From: Brachycybe producta
Taxonomy: Eukaryota > Arthropoda > Diplopoda > Playtdesmida > Andrognathidae
Assembly: GCA_036925085.1 (NCBI GenBank)
Contig: JAUPFP010000064.1
Location: forward strand, 1-64,000
Direction: 5' to 3'
DNA: 64,000 nucleotides
How positions within the stretch are numbered: the stretch's first letter is position 1; each line of letters opens with the position of its first letter. The notes under the pieces were generated by a model, which worked only from the letters and a program-made list of their open reading frames with translations, searched no databases and was not told the DNA's origin. A program made the translations under genes and the position numbers. Shown in pieces: positions 10,151 through 21,905 of the stretch.

Positions 10151-12560
10151 TAAATTGGACTTTTCTGCTTCCTGTTTTTCTGTTCCTTTAAAGTAATGGA
10201 AGGCTCATCTTATTAAGCCTTTTTTTAAAATTTAAAATCCACTTTTGGTTGTGATGTTGAATTTGAGAGATTTTTGTACGTCTGTTAGTGCCGTTACACA
10301 CGCATATTACGCATGCGTATAAATGGATGTGACGTTAAGTGAGGCAAACAAAATTTAAATTATTATATCCGCCTTATTTTCTAAGTTAATGGTTTCCATT
10401 TATTATCCTAACATTAAAAGTACAAATACACAGAGAAACAGAGGGAAAGAGAGAGAGATAGAAAGATATGGAGAGAAAGAGAGAGAATTAAGAAAGAGAA
10501 CAAAAAATTAAACATAAAAAATAGTCTTCTTGCTTTGGATCTTTACTTGAAGATGCACCAAGTTAAGGCTAATTTTCTATTCAAAGCTAATTTAAATTCT
10601 AACTCTATATCATACGAATGTTTTTTTCTTCTTCTCTTTTCTCATTTCTAAGAAAGTTTCTTTTAATAGGGAACTAGAAGGGGATTTTTCTTCTTGTATT
10701 TCATGTGGGTCAACATAGAAATCTTCTTGTTTAGAAGATGAAAAAAAAAGACGGGGAGAAATGGTTGTTCGGGGGGGGGGGGGGGATGAGGGGAGGGGGA
10801 GAAAGAGAGAATCTTCTTGTGTTCAAGAAAGCGAACGAATCATTAAAAAGTAATTAGTTCTACGGTGTTTTTCTGTCTCAAGATTCTGCTTTCTTTTTAT
10901 CTTAAAACTAACTTTGTGCGGCGCTTTAATAATATATCTATGTTTAGCTCTCTTTCTCTCTTTTTCTGTCTTTCAAGACGTTCGTTCAATGTTTGTTCAC
11001 TGATTAGAAAAGTGAAGTGGTTTTTTAAAAAAAGAATCTTATAAAATATATCAGGTGGTGCTAATAAAACGCTTCCCTTCCTTATATTAAATGAATATCT
11101 CAGATACTATGACTTTCTTATTTTGTTAAACCTCGTTTAACGTTATCGCTGAGAACGATGATAACTTGCTATATATTTGACCAAACTCTATAGCTTTGCA
11201 TCGGATAAGTATGACTAAAAATTCTGCCAGAACTTGGGTGGGATATGTTAGCAGTTTGTAAGGATGACTTTCATTCAGCCTCAGCATTCTGAAGAAATGT
11301 TAAGTGTTGTATTGTCCCAAGACAACTGCTAATACACTGTGCAACGCTGTGTGTATATGGGTATAGGATGACCACTCTTAAGAAAATGAAAGATTTTTCC
11401 ACATGCAGGCTCGTATTTTGGGTCACATTTGTACCTTGGATGATTCGACAATGGAATTTACTACCAGGAGAGGGTATGCATGGGGGAATGCTTTGATTTA
11501 GGGAATTTATAAGGTTGTTATTGAAGAAGGCAATATATACATTCAACTCAATGTTATATTTGCCTGAAGAATTGGTATAGTGGGCTGGTTTATTTTGGTA
11601 ATACATTTCTATGCTGCTTTTGGACTAAATAGTCTCTCTGCCACAGGTTCTCTTAGTTGCTTGCAGAGAGTAATGATTCAGATTCATGGAAGCACCTTTA
11701 AATAAATTGATTTTACTCGAATGATGATTCAGTTAACGATACAATTTTCGCCAGAGTAACGTTTAGCGAGGTATGACAGTGTTTGTTACGTGTAAATATT
11801 CAGGTTTTTTTTGGTTATAAATTTTTAATTGTTGGCCAATATATATTTCAGTTTTTGTAAAAAAATAAATTTGGTTATATTGGTAACAATGACCTAAATT
11901 TACAGTAAAATGTGTGGTTAGCTTTTATAATTTCTTGAGATATTCGTGTTTGAAGAGGACGCGTTTTAAGTGCGCCACCTGGTGTTGTGTGCATGTAAGC
12001 TGTTCTTCTTCACCGAAATCCAAACCCCAACCCTCCTCCTCCTCCTTTTTCTAATTCCACAAATCTCTATCTAGTTTGGATAGAAATTAAAAGAACACCC
12101 CCACAAATGATAGATCCTATATAAATTGTACTATTAAGGATTTAAAAGTTTGTTTAATAACCCTGAAATCGTTACAGAGGGCGCGCGCTCTCCTTAATTA
12201 ATTTGGAAACGCACCAAATTTGTCTCCAATTTGTGCATTTTTGACACCTCCTAAGATTTTTTTTTACTGATAATCTCTTTTTTTTTCCTCCCATTTTTTT
12301 TTTCTTATCTGAAAGTTTTCAGGTCATATTTGTTTCAATCGAAAATAATAATTTAAATTGTTTGTAGTATTACTCCTGTGAGTCTAATTTTAGTTAATTT
12401 ATTTAAGCATTTTAGTTGATTGCAAAGTGAAAATCTTTTAACACGAAATAGAAGGGACCGGAATATTTTTTTTTTCCGTATTAAAAGAGAGAATTTTTAT
12501 GCTAATGTAAAGACCTGGACGGAAAATATAATTTGTGTTATCTGATTTTTAGAGTTATCC
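10151..12560. other. AT-rich non-coding stretch, no gene seen
   Basis: Contains GA-rich patches (10436-10500), a G run (10770-10784) and CT tracts near 10950. The only longer open frame (11271-11606, minus) has no recognisable motif, signal peptide or domain and is best treated as chance. ACGCATGCGT at 10310-10319 is a small NRF1-like palindrome. Confidence 0.45.
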
Positions 12561-12564
12561 ATTT

Positions 12565-12591
12565 GTTCAGTTTGGCGCTTATTCAGTCGCC
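12565..12591 (-). repeat. Solo terminal fragment of the 16-bp-repeat foldback element
   Basis: GTTCAGTTTGGCGCTTATTC followed by AGTCGCC is the same sequence that ends the foldback element at 41070-41094. Only one terminal unit is present; neither the tandem array nor the partner arm is nearby. It shows that the foldback family is dispersed rather than unique to its 40.4-kb location. Confidence 0.75.
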
Positions 12592-13591
12592 TGCCTCTCT
12601 TTTGTGGTTACGGTTTCTACTGTTATGGTGTATTATCTTAACAAATTTCAGAAAAAAAGTTCTAGTTTCAATTTTATATGATTGCTAATCAATCATTTGC
12701 AATAAATGAGGTTCGATGGTCAGTTTGAACACATTTTTTGGTCTTTGCACGGTGTATTTGTTAAGCAATAATGTTATTGGTCAAACGCAAGCATGAATGC
12801 ATCATCACAAAAAGATGTTTTATAATAATAGACCTATTCCACACTAATTCAACCAAAGGTGTTGCTCAGTCATCTCAGATATTAATGTAAAAAATGACAA
12901 CACAACTAGAACATAAAAAAATACTCGTAACTTTTTTTGTTTTTAAATCAGGCCATAATTTTTGGAGAATTGGCCCTTCGAAGTTTCACTGTTTTGCTGA
13001 AAATGATGCAAATGCTAACTCCAAAACTACTAACTTTTGATAGAACAATGATAGATTGCTCAAAATAAACGTCTTAACAGTGGGGGGAAAAAAATACTTA
13101 AGAAACTAGATTTCGGTTATGTTAATAAAAAAATCACTAGTTCCCATTTTCACCAACTGGGGCGTCTAGACTTAAGTCCATAAGGCCCCTGTTAAGTGAA
13201 AAATTACAAAAATACAAAATGTATACTGTTCTTATTTCGACGCTAAAATGGCCCCCAATTGTCCAATTTTCACAGTTCAAAGTGCTATATGCACATTAAA
13301 GTATATTTAATAATGTGATTTTTCCAGATTTTAATTTTAAAGTTTTAATCTATTTTTTAAAATTGTGTGAAAATCTTGTTTTTTATCAATCATGTTAAAT
13401 CCCATAGGCTAAAAAAACGCCCCCACAAAAAGGACGTAAACTTTTTTAATAAGTGGTTTAGAAAAATAAAACTTTTTTTAAAATGTTCACTAACATGTCT
13501 ACTTTAATGTGATGTTTTTATTTTTTTTAAATTCCATTTAGTTATTAATTAATTAATTTTTTTAATAATTTGTAATGTTTATTTTTGTAGA

Positions 13592-13617
13592 TGTGACGTC
13601 ATGCATATGACGTCACA
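13592..13617. promoter_or_regulatory. Palindrome with two CRE (TGACGTCA) sites
   Basis: TGTGACGTCAT and ATGACGTCACA are perfect 11-bp inverted arms around a GCAT spacer. Each arm holds a complete CREB/ATF consensus TGACGTCA, with centres 14 bp apart. CpGs are otherwise rare in the neighbourhood. Whether it is bound is unknown; it could also be the relic terminus of a MITE. Confidence 0.6.
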
Positions 13618-13790
13618 TTGCGTGCCGACTAGATATAAAGAAAATAATTTATTGCCATAAAATGTCACTTTTGGAAAATAGCTTTTTTTTTTGAGTTAAT
13701 TGCAGGCGGGTGAATTTTCAAGGTGGGTGGGTCGTCTGGAGCGCCTCTTTAGATGTTTTTATTGCTTTTCAAGTGACATTTACATATGCT

Positions 13791-13966
<176 letters not shown>

Positions 13967-14119
13967 ACTTTTCTTTCATTCTACTTATATATAGAAAGAA
14001 AGAAAAGCCCAACTACAGGGTTAGATAATTATTCTGTTCAGGGCTGCTAAGAGTGGGCCAGGCAGTGTGAAAACAATTCTGTCCCCCTTTTTTGTTATCA
14101 ACATTGTTATCATGTGTTA

Positions 14120-14516
14120 TTATACATGTGTACACGTGTGTACATATACATACATGTGTGTGCACATGCGGACACGTGCGTGAACGTGCATAAATGTGCC
14201 TGCACGTGTGGGCACATGCGTACACATGCGGGCAATTGTGTACACGTGCGTGAACGCGCGGACACGTGCATGAACGTGCGGACACGTGCATGAACGTGCG
14301 GACACGTGCATGAACGTGCGGACACGTGCATGAACGTGCGGACACGTGCATGAACGTGCGGACACGTGCATGAACGTGCGGACACGTGCATGAACGCGCG
14401 GACACGTGCCTGAACGTGCGGACACGTGCAGACACGTGCATGAACGTGCAGACACGTGCATGAACGTGCAGACACGTGCATAAATGTGTGTACATGTACA
14501 TACATGTGGGGGTGCA
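14120..14516. repeat. 20-bp minisatellite with an E-box in every unit
   Basis: About 14 near-perfect copies of GACACGTGCATGAACGTGCG lie in the core (about 14250-14475), with degenerate GTGTACACGTG-like units on both sides. Each unit contains the palindromic E-box CACGTG plus an extra ACGTG. The tract is mostly alternating purine-pyrimidine and so prone to Z-DNA. Minus-strand frames of 113-168 codons (repeating His-Val-Ser-Ala-Arg-Ser-Cys-Thr-Cys) are products of the repeat: all three frames are open. Confidence 0.92.
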
Positions 14517-14600
14517 CATGTATCATATACTTTGATTTTTCATAATTTCTAGTTTTTAATTTATTTTATGTTGAGAATTTTAAATTTGAATTGAAAATTT

Positions 14601-14645
14601 AAATTTTTCCCATTTATATGGCTTATATAAATGGGAAAATTTTAT
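14601..14645. repeat. AT-rich perfect hairpin
   Basis: AAATTTTTCCCATTTATAT, a 5-base loop (GGCTT) and the inverted arm ATATAAATGGGAAAATTTT pair over about 18 bp. It lies between the minisatellite and the nested palindrome. It could be a small MITE core or a hairpin within the larger 2.8-kb element. Confidence 0.7.
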
Positions 14646-15000
14646 TTTTAATTTCCTCTTTGAGACTTTTTAAAACCATACCGGTAGTGTCTTTACTTTT
14701 TTTCCCCCCTTTCCCTTTTTTGGCACTGACTCAATTTTTTTCATGAGCTTTCTTGTCAAAAAGATTTATTGTCAAAAACAAATTTTTTTTGTCAAATTTG
14801 TCTAGACAATTCTTTTTGATGGAAATTGCCGCCATAGGTAAAAAAAAACAATAACCGCGCCATCTAACGATTTTTTTTCCAAGTTATTTTGCTATATAGG
14901 ATCTTAATCATCTTTTCGTAATTTTAAAATTTAGGGTGTCCAATTACATATTCAATTTTTAGCATTTTGGTCAAATTTGAACCCATTTTAGGCCGTGTTG

Positions 15001-15020
15001 AGGTCAAAGGTCAGAGTTCA
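15001..15020 (+). promoter_or_regulatory. DR1 nuclear-receptor motif with third half-site
   Basis: AGGTCA-A-AGGTCA is an exact DR1, the consensus for RXR heterodimers and HNF4. It is followed one base later by AGTTCA, making three half-sites in tandem. It is mirrored by the inverted DR1 at 15143-15155 inside the same palindromic element. Function is not shown. Confidence 0.55.
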
Positions 15021-15142
15021 TATTTTTTTCTGCAGTTATGCACTTGTGGAACACACTAGAGTAGACCCTATTACGTTGATTGAACTATGACTGCAACATG
15101 ATAAAAAAAAATAGCCTAAGCTTCGAAAAAAACCAATTTGGG

Positions 15143-15155
15143 TGACCTTTGACCC
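15143..15155 (-). promoter_or_regulatory. Second DR1 motif, inverted
   Basis: On the minus strand this reads GGGTCA-A-AGGTCA. It faces the copy at 15001 across about 130 bp. The pair follows from the palindromic nature of the element, so the two are not independent. Confidence 0.5.
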
Positions 15156-15659
15156 CGATTTTCGCCCTGTGGTGATCCACCTACAAAAAAACTAATTATG
15201 CTATGTGAAAGTTCATTACATTTCCTTTCCAGTGATGTAAAAACCATAGATGATATTTTACAGGTGAAGAAGTGACAATTTTTTTAATGGGTTCAATTTG
15301 ATCAAAATGCTAAAAATTGAAAAATTGAACATGTAATTGGACACCCTAAATTTTAAAATTATGAAAAGATGATTAAGTATTCTTTTCTTCCCACTGTCAA
15401 GACGTTTATTTTGAGCTATCAACCATTGTTCTATCTTTAGTAGTTTTGGAGTTAGCATTTTTTACATTTGCATCATTTTCAGCAAAATGTGAAACTTCAA
15501 AGGGCCAATTCTCCAAAAAATTATGACCCGATTTAAAAACAAAAAAAGTTAGAGCATTTTTTATGTTCTAGTTCTGTTATGATTTTTTACATTAACATCT
15601 GTGATGATCATCAAGCAACAAAATTTGAAATTTTGGGCGAATTGGTGTGGAATGGCTCA

Positions 15660-17817
15660 ATAATTAATAATAATAATGTTATTTCTGATAAACAAGTTGT
15701 TTACAGAAGATAAGTAGAAGAATAGAGAATGTATCTGAAAGAAAACAGAAGTAACTTTAAATTCCAACTGTTTTCAAAACTAGAATGGTGAAAGATTATG
15801 CTAGAAGTTATATCATGGCAATGTTTTACAAAATAAACATTTTATAGTTCAGTTTGAAAATGACTTGTTTTTTTGGTTTTTTCTTTGACAGTTCATGAAA
15901 ATCTATTTTCTCCTAAAGTTTTCAAACTTGTCATAAAAAGTTAATTTGTTTTAAAGATATCTTCGTGGAAGATATCTTTATAACAAACTATTCTAGTTTT
16001 TAAAACACTATGAACTCAAAACCGCGTGTGGATGGGGGAAGAGACCTCACATAGAACATAATAATAGCCACGCAATCGCGCCATCTGGGAAAACTAAAAC
16101 AAATTAAATATTTATAAAGCCACCTTTAATTAGGTCTAAAAGTAATACAAGGTGTTTCACAAGTAAAAACCTATTGTCTTCCAATATCTGAGACACTATG
16201 TACTTTCACAATACATTTTTTTCTTATAATATGCGCTGATAGGGAAGGAGGGAGGGAGAAAGGGAGTTATAATAATTATACTGTAAAAATGATGAGAAGG
16301 AGAGAGTGAAAGTGTTACACAAGCATTTCACGTACAAAACTGATTACTGTTATTAATGTTTTTGCATACATTAATGATAATGGACGCGTTTTTTCGTTCT
16401 GATTTGAAGAACGAGGTGTGGAGGGAGGGATGTTGGAGGTTGGGAACTTTGGAGGGAAGGAGGGAGGGGGAGGTATGGAGTAATTCTACATCTACTTAAG
16501 TATGTATAGATTAGGTGCAAGCAATTAGGAGAGGATGTCTTAAATACCAATTCGAATTTAATCTCTCAATGAACAGATGAGATTTTGGCTTAGGTTACAT
16601 ATTGAGAGATTTAAATTTTAATCAATATCAATGTAGCGATATTAATTTTTTAAGAGTGGCTCATCATCATCGTCATCATAGAAGCACTGAACTGGATTTT
16701 TCGTCTTCGAGGGGTGTGTGTGTGTGCGCGCGCGCAACAAAAATCAGTGAGTAGGACTGACTCTTGAAGACATTTCTAAAGATTTACACAGAAAAATATT
16801 TCAACTTTGAAAATCTCTCTATTGAAAATGGGTGGAATATTGACAAGTGTTTGTTTTGTTCTTCTATAGATCATCTGTGCATACACTACCTTCTTGTGTT
16901 CATCATCACTCTTTGAATTTTGTCTTATTTTCTATTTCTCTTATTTTTGGTGTGCGTGTCTGTGTTGTGTACATGTTGTCGAAAATGCTGCTATCAGATA
17001 TATTTGCTATTATTTATTATTATTAGCCTCCACGTGCAGGTTACCAGGCTTCACCGTAATGTCTAATCAAAACTAATGTCATTTGTCCGACTCGAGTATT
17101 TGATTGAAATGCCTGCATATGGAGGCTAGATATAACGCAAATAGCAAACTTTTTCTATCTTTGAAGTATTTTTCACCACATAAATATATGCTCTTATTTC
17201 GTTAGGTGTGTTTTCTTTCTGATTCATGACAATAGGCGGAATCGGAAACGATGAAAAAAAACACTATTTATAAAGAAAACAAGGTGGCATCATCCAGAAA
17301 CACGTTGGCGAGGGTGGTGGCTATGAAGAAAATGTGTCCTGGAACTGCACTAGCTCCGCATTTTTTTTTTTTACAAGAAAACAGTTATCTAATCCGAATA
17401 CTTTTTTGAGAAGATTAACCTTAATATGATGGCGACCTTCAGTGGATATGGAGCCTCTTATCGGAAAAGAAAATGGAAAAAAAATCATTTAATCCGGAAA
17501 GTTTTTTTTTTCGTTTTAAGTATTGTCTAGGAGGAGGTGGAACAAATCACCCTTCTAGATTATTTTTAGCTAACAAAACAAAACTAGACTTTTGAGTTTT
17601 CCAATGCGCCCAACGTGTCTTGATTACAAACAAAAAATTTTGAAAACGATTAAAATGTTTAAAATTTGTATTTATACTTTAAAAAAAAAGACTGATAATT
17701 TTCAAAATTGTTTAAAATAATTGTTAATTGTTTATTAGTCAAAGCTTGGTTTTAAGATTGCCTACATATTTAAAATATTGCAATTATTAGTTAATTTTGT
17801 GTTTTATAAGCAACAAT
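15660..17817. other. Non-coding stretch with a perfect hairpin and microsatellites
   Basis: AAAGATATCTTC / GAAGATATCTTT form perfect 12-bp arms around GTG at 15953-15979, followed by ATTCTAGTTTTTAAAACAC, a relic of the TAGAAACTAG family. GGGAGGGA tracts lie at 16240-16470 and a (GT)(GC) run at 16711-16734. The open frame at 16894-17076 has no recognisable features. No gene was found. Confidence 0.5.
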
Positions 17818-18085
17818 GAAGAGAAATTCAATGTTTGTTAGAAACTAGAACAATAACTGAATAAATTAATAGTATTTTTTTTTTCTTCCACATGTTGATA
17901 TTTTTGAAAATAAACTTTTTTGTGGACTAAAATTAAATGAAATACCGATTCATTAATCGACGTCTGCATAAAATTGGGTTAATTTCAGACTCGCATAAAA
18001 AGCTTATTTTGAAATATGTCAAACATGAAAAAATACCCTTATGTGATTGAGTTACCCTTCTAGTTTCTAAAACACTTTCAAAATA
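17818..18085. mobile_element. TAGAAACTAG-family MITE
   Basis: The left end AATGAAGAGAAATTC is followed by GTTAGAAACTAGAACAATAACTG. The right end ATTGAGTTACCCTTCTAGTT, then TCTAAAACACTTTC, is its inverse. The inner part carries CACATGTTGATATTTTTGAA and its inverted echo ATGTCAAACATGAAAAAATA. It is followed by a linker and a second copy (18285-18545), a layout repeated at 32815-33435. Confidence 0.65.
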
Positions 18086-18284
18086 TCACCAGCTTAGCCG
18101 TTGTCCACATAAAAAGATGTCGTTTTCAAATGACCATAAATACATTGAAAACTGTTTAACACGAAAACACGGACATCTATTTTCCTTGTTGTCCCGTCCC
18201 GTAAAAAGGCATAAAAATTCTTTTAATGCAAAATTCGGTTTAGGTAGTTTTGAAAGTGTATATCGCGTCTCGAACCCTTCTTGA

Positions 18285-18545
18285 TTATTCTGTCTTTCAG
18301 GAACACTATAAAGAGAAACGTTAATGTGTCTTAGAAACTAGAAGAGTAACTTAATCACATAAAGGTATTTTCCTGTTTATCTTTCAAAATAAGCTTCTTT
18401 TTTTAAATGTGAGTTTCAACTTTAAGAAGACGATATTTTTAAATTTTTGTCTATTGAAAGATTTCTTTTGAAAGATATCAACATCAAGTGGTTGAGTTAC
18501 CCTTCTAGTTTCTTTTAATTTTGCTTCTGAAAGGCAGTATAATCA
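18285..18545. mobile_element. TAGAAACTAG-family MITE with extended CTTTCAGG ends
   Basis: It starts TCTGTCTTTCAGGAACACTA and carries TTAGAAACTAGAAGAGTAAC. It ends GAGTTACCCTTCTAGTTTC, then TTTTAATTTTGCTTCTGAAA and GGCAG. The interior (CTTTCAAAATAAGCTTC, GTGAGTTTCAACTTTAAG, GAAAGATATCAACAT) is shared with the copies at 22690, 33135 and 49740. The family is about 250-300 bp with inverted ends and no ORF. Superfamily is unassigned. Confidence 0.75.
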
Positions 18546-18940
18546 GAGTTCGACGGTTTTTTTTTTCTTTTTACTTTAAAACTATCTCAAGTAAAAAATA
18601 AATAACTTCCTTCGCTTTAAAAATTAAAAAAAAAATGTTTTATACATTTTTTTTTATAAAAAAAATCCAATGATTTAAAATTTAAATTATGCAAGAGTGA
18701 TATATATATATATATGTTTTCGGTGAGTTATTTTCTTCTTCTTCTTCATGTGCGTGTTTTTAAGTGTTTATCATTCTGCAAGCATTTCCTCTTTTTTTTC
18801 TGTGTGGTTCGGTTTATGAAAAAAGAGACCAATATAAGATAAGAGATAAACCTTTTTTTTCTTTCTCCCTTATACTCTGATCTACAAAATAGTAGAAAGT
18901 ACTAGTAGTAGAATCTATCCATCATGTTATATTAATGTAT

Positions 18941-18989
<49 letters not shown>

Positions 18990-20540
18990 AGTAAGTCACA
19001 AAAATAGAAATGTTTTTACTTTTTTTATTTGTATATACATTCTTAAGTTCCTTGATCTGTTTTCCTTTTTATTTTGAAGCATTTGACACATTTCATACGT
19101 TGTACACATCCACGGTAACATTGAAATTGTACGTGTTACAAATAAATAAGATGGCAGATTGAACAAGATTTTACTTTAAGTGGGAGGGGGATGGATAGAG
19201 AGAAAGAGAGAGGACTGTTAGGTTATGTGTAACATTTTAAAATAAGTGCCTTTCTATTTCTCCTATATACAGTATATAGGACCTCCTGCCTCATCCATCC
19301 ATCCATCCATCTCTCAATTTCCATCAGACACTTATGTTGTGTATGATCTCTTGCATATTTTTATACATATATATTTATATATATATATTTATAAAAAAAA
19401 GGCACCTTCTAAATGTCATGTTTTGTTTACAAATTTTGCCATATTCTAAAAATTGATTCTTTTTGATAGACTTCTTCTTTTTCTTCCCTCTGGCGGCGGT
19501 GTGAAAAATAAAAAAGAAACCCCATGATGTTTTCTATAACTGCAATGACAGCTGTTTTAAAAATAGATCTGTGATTTTTTTTTGTTGTTGTTGTCAAATT
19601 CACTCTGGAACTATATATGTGGGCTATGGTGAATTAATAGCGCGTTTGAAGCGCATAATTTTGCTACATTGTTATAGGGATTCCTTTTTATTTATATGTA
19701 GATTTTTTATTTGTGTGAACACATAGAAAATTAGGCGCCAACCAAACAAATGTGACTTATAGAGAAAAAAAAGGGGGGGTGGTGGAGTGGAATAGGCAGA
19801 TAAGTTTTGGGTTAGAAGTAAGATCTGCATTCATTTGTATTCACCAGGGGGCCATCATCAACCCAAATAATAAAAAAGGATTGGCTCAGAAGATGAACAG
19901 AAACAACTCCATTGTTATGATTATTGTTGCACCATATAACATACTGTATAGTATAGTGTGTGGTGGTGGAGGGAACTCCAAATGTAATTGGCACGTATTT
20001 TATAAACATTAGGATGATTGCCAAAGTTGGAAACAATAGGGGAAAAAAGGGGCTTAAGTTATGAAGTGGCAACATGGCGCTCAGATTCAAAAGATGGCGC
20101 TGAATTCAATGGGAGATTTTATTCGGTTTACTGCTATTTAGCATTTGAGTGGATTTGCATTTGTGTCTTTTTCATTTCAACATTGTTTAGCTCTTGTTTC
20201 TTAGGCATTTGAGCCGGGATTGTTAACATTTGATCAAATTTAGCTCTTGGTTTTTTTAAAAATATTTTAACCGTTTGGTTCTTATTTTTTAGCACTTCGC
20301 TTGATTTTAGCAGTTTGGCTCTTGTTTCTGTAGTATTTCACTTTTGTGCTTGTTTTTAAGAATTTTACATGGTTTTTTGAAATAATTAGTGCTTGTTTTA
20401 GCACTTTATTTGAGAAATTTAAATGCTTTAGCATTTGATTTTAGTTTTTTTTGGCAGTTTATAGTTACTTAATGGTGTTTCTTTATTTGGTATTTGAGCA
20501 GTTTAAAGTAGGCTTGTTTGATGTTTATTTTCAATTTCAT
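18546..20540. other. AT-rich stretch, microsatellites and degenerate T-rich repeats
   Basis: (TA)n lies at 18699-18715 and 18946-18986, and TCCA repeats at about 19288-19310. AAATGGCGC/AAGATGGCGC motifs lie near 20072 and 20092. From about 20130 to 20520 a very degenerate, roughly 50-60 bp repeat of TTAGCATTTGAG...GCTCTTGTTTTT runs in tandem. No gene was supported. Confidence 0.45.
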
Positions 20541-20570
20541 TGGCGGCCATCTTGATGAAGATGGCCGCCA
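20541..20570. repeat. Perfect GC-rich hairpin with YY1-like motifs
   Basis: TGGCGGCCATCTT and AAGATGGCCGCCA are perfect 13-bp inverted arms around GATG. Both arms contain the YY1 core (GCCATCTT / AAGATGGC). It stands out in AT-rich surroundings. It may be a promoter-type element, a small structured RNA, or a MITE tip. Confidence 0.75.
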
Positions 20571-21039
20571 GTTAAGAGTTATCTTCCATGGTAATTTGGA
20601 TGAGCCAATGAGCTAAATTACTTGGAAATGCGATTTTTAATGTTGGCGACGCGACCATTTTTTTCGTTTTACTACTGTATACTCCTGAAATTCTCTTAGT
20701 TTTTTCCTTATGAAATTTAATTTATTATGATATTGTCTCTGCTTTGTAATGTAGACGTAATATTATCTAATTTAAACTAAAAGGAACGTCTTGAACATAA
20801 TTGCTTTTTCATTTGAATTCTGCTATTATAACGACGATTATTATATTATTTAAAAAGTCATAATGGTTGTTTCATGAAAGAGCAACAATTTGTTTCCATT
20901 GTGTGTGTGAGAGAGAAAGCCCTTTAGGTTAAAGTAAACTTATTTTATACATTTCAAAAAAAAAATTGCCTAATTTGATAATGTTTGCTATGAGGTTTCT
21001 ATGGCTACTGCCTGCAACAGTGACGTGTGTTCTACCGTA

Positions 21040-21400
21040 ATGTACGTTACGGTATGATCTCTGAACCCCCAAGAAACTTGAAAAGTGTGTTAGAAACTAG
21101 AAGAATAGTCGTACATTTAAGTAGTTCAATCATTTAGGGCCCTGGTTCCACTTGACGAAAATTATTAAATTGAAAATTTCAACTGGAGGTAACTAGCAGT
21201 TTACTGTGGCGAAATGGCCTAATGCATTTTCATTAGTTGGTTAGTTGGTTTTTATTTGAGTTTGAAAATGAAATAATTTTCATTTTTAAGCAGATGATAT
21301 TTTTTAAAATTGTTTAGTTTATTCGGCTACAATTCTAGTTTCTAACACACTTAATAGTTTCTCTTTAGTGTTGCTGCTCCTGAGGCACAGAACAACCAGA
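21040..21400. mobile_element. TAGAAACTAG-family MITE
   Basis: The left end GTGTGTTAGAAACTAGAAGA is at 21085-21104. The inverted right end ATTCTAGTTTCTAACACACTT is at 21340-21360, followed by GTGTTGCTGCTCCTGAGGCA. The centre is diverged from other copies. An unrelated perfect palindrome TACCGTAA...TTACGGTA lies just outside at 21033-21054. Confidence 0.6.
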
Positions 21401-21863
21401 ATTTGAAAGTCACCTGTTCTTAAATTCTGATGATTATAGTTATTAATTAATTACTTCAATCATGTTATCGCTTGTTCTAATGATTATAGTTATTAAATTA
21501 ATTATGCTGTTACTGCATAATAATTATATATTTTTCATTAGCATAACACAAGCAATTTTCTTGCAAATTTTTTATTTGCATAAAGCGGGATGAGTTCTAA
21601 AAAAAACAATAAAAATATTGAAATTATTGAACTGTGAGGACCAAAGTTTACTTTGCTAATATACCTCAGTGGTTGGTTTTGTTACATGCTGTATTGTATA
21701 TAGAAATAACAAAAACAAAAATTCCGTTTTGAAATTGTGTTTATAGCCACACAAAAAAAAACCCTAAAAGAATGGAAAGAAAAATGCAGGCTCACATTTT
21801 CAGTGGAGAAAAGTGGTAAAAGGAAGTATAAGTGAACTGAACTTTATAAGATGGATTGCAGAC

Positions 21864-21866
<3 letters not shown>

Positions 21867-21902
<36 letters not shown>
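21867..21902. repeat. (GA)n microsatellite
   Basis: A pure GA run of about 36 bp. The reverse-strand poly-Ser-Leu frame across it is an artefact. Confidence 0.95.

Positions 21903-21905
<3 letters not shown>

Larger units (their letters stand above)
14901..15378. mobile_element. Nested inverted-repeat element with DR1 motifs
   Basis: The arms 14901-14990 (ATCTTAATCATCTTTTCGTA, then TTTAGGGTGTCCAATTACAT) and 15283-15378 are inverted copies with few differences. The right arm abuts the inner edge of the outer right arm at about 15372. The centre carries AGGTCAAAGGTCA (15001-15013) and, inverted, TGACCTTTGACCC (15143-15155). It has no ORF. It is either a MITE inserted in the larger element or an inner part of it. 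Confidence 0.7.

Noticed and set aside
14013-14526. Minus-strand frames of up to 168 codons with Cys/His periodicity
   Set aside because: Three overlapping frames are open because the 20-bp repeat lacks stops; the Cys/His spacing is a translation of the minisatellite, not a zinc-finger protein.
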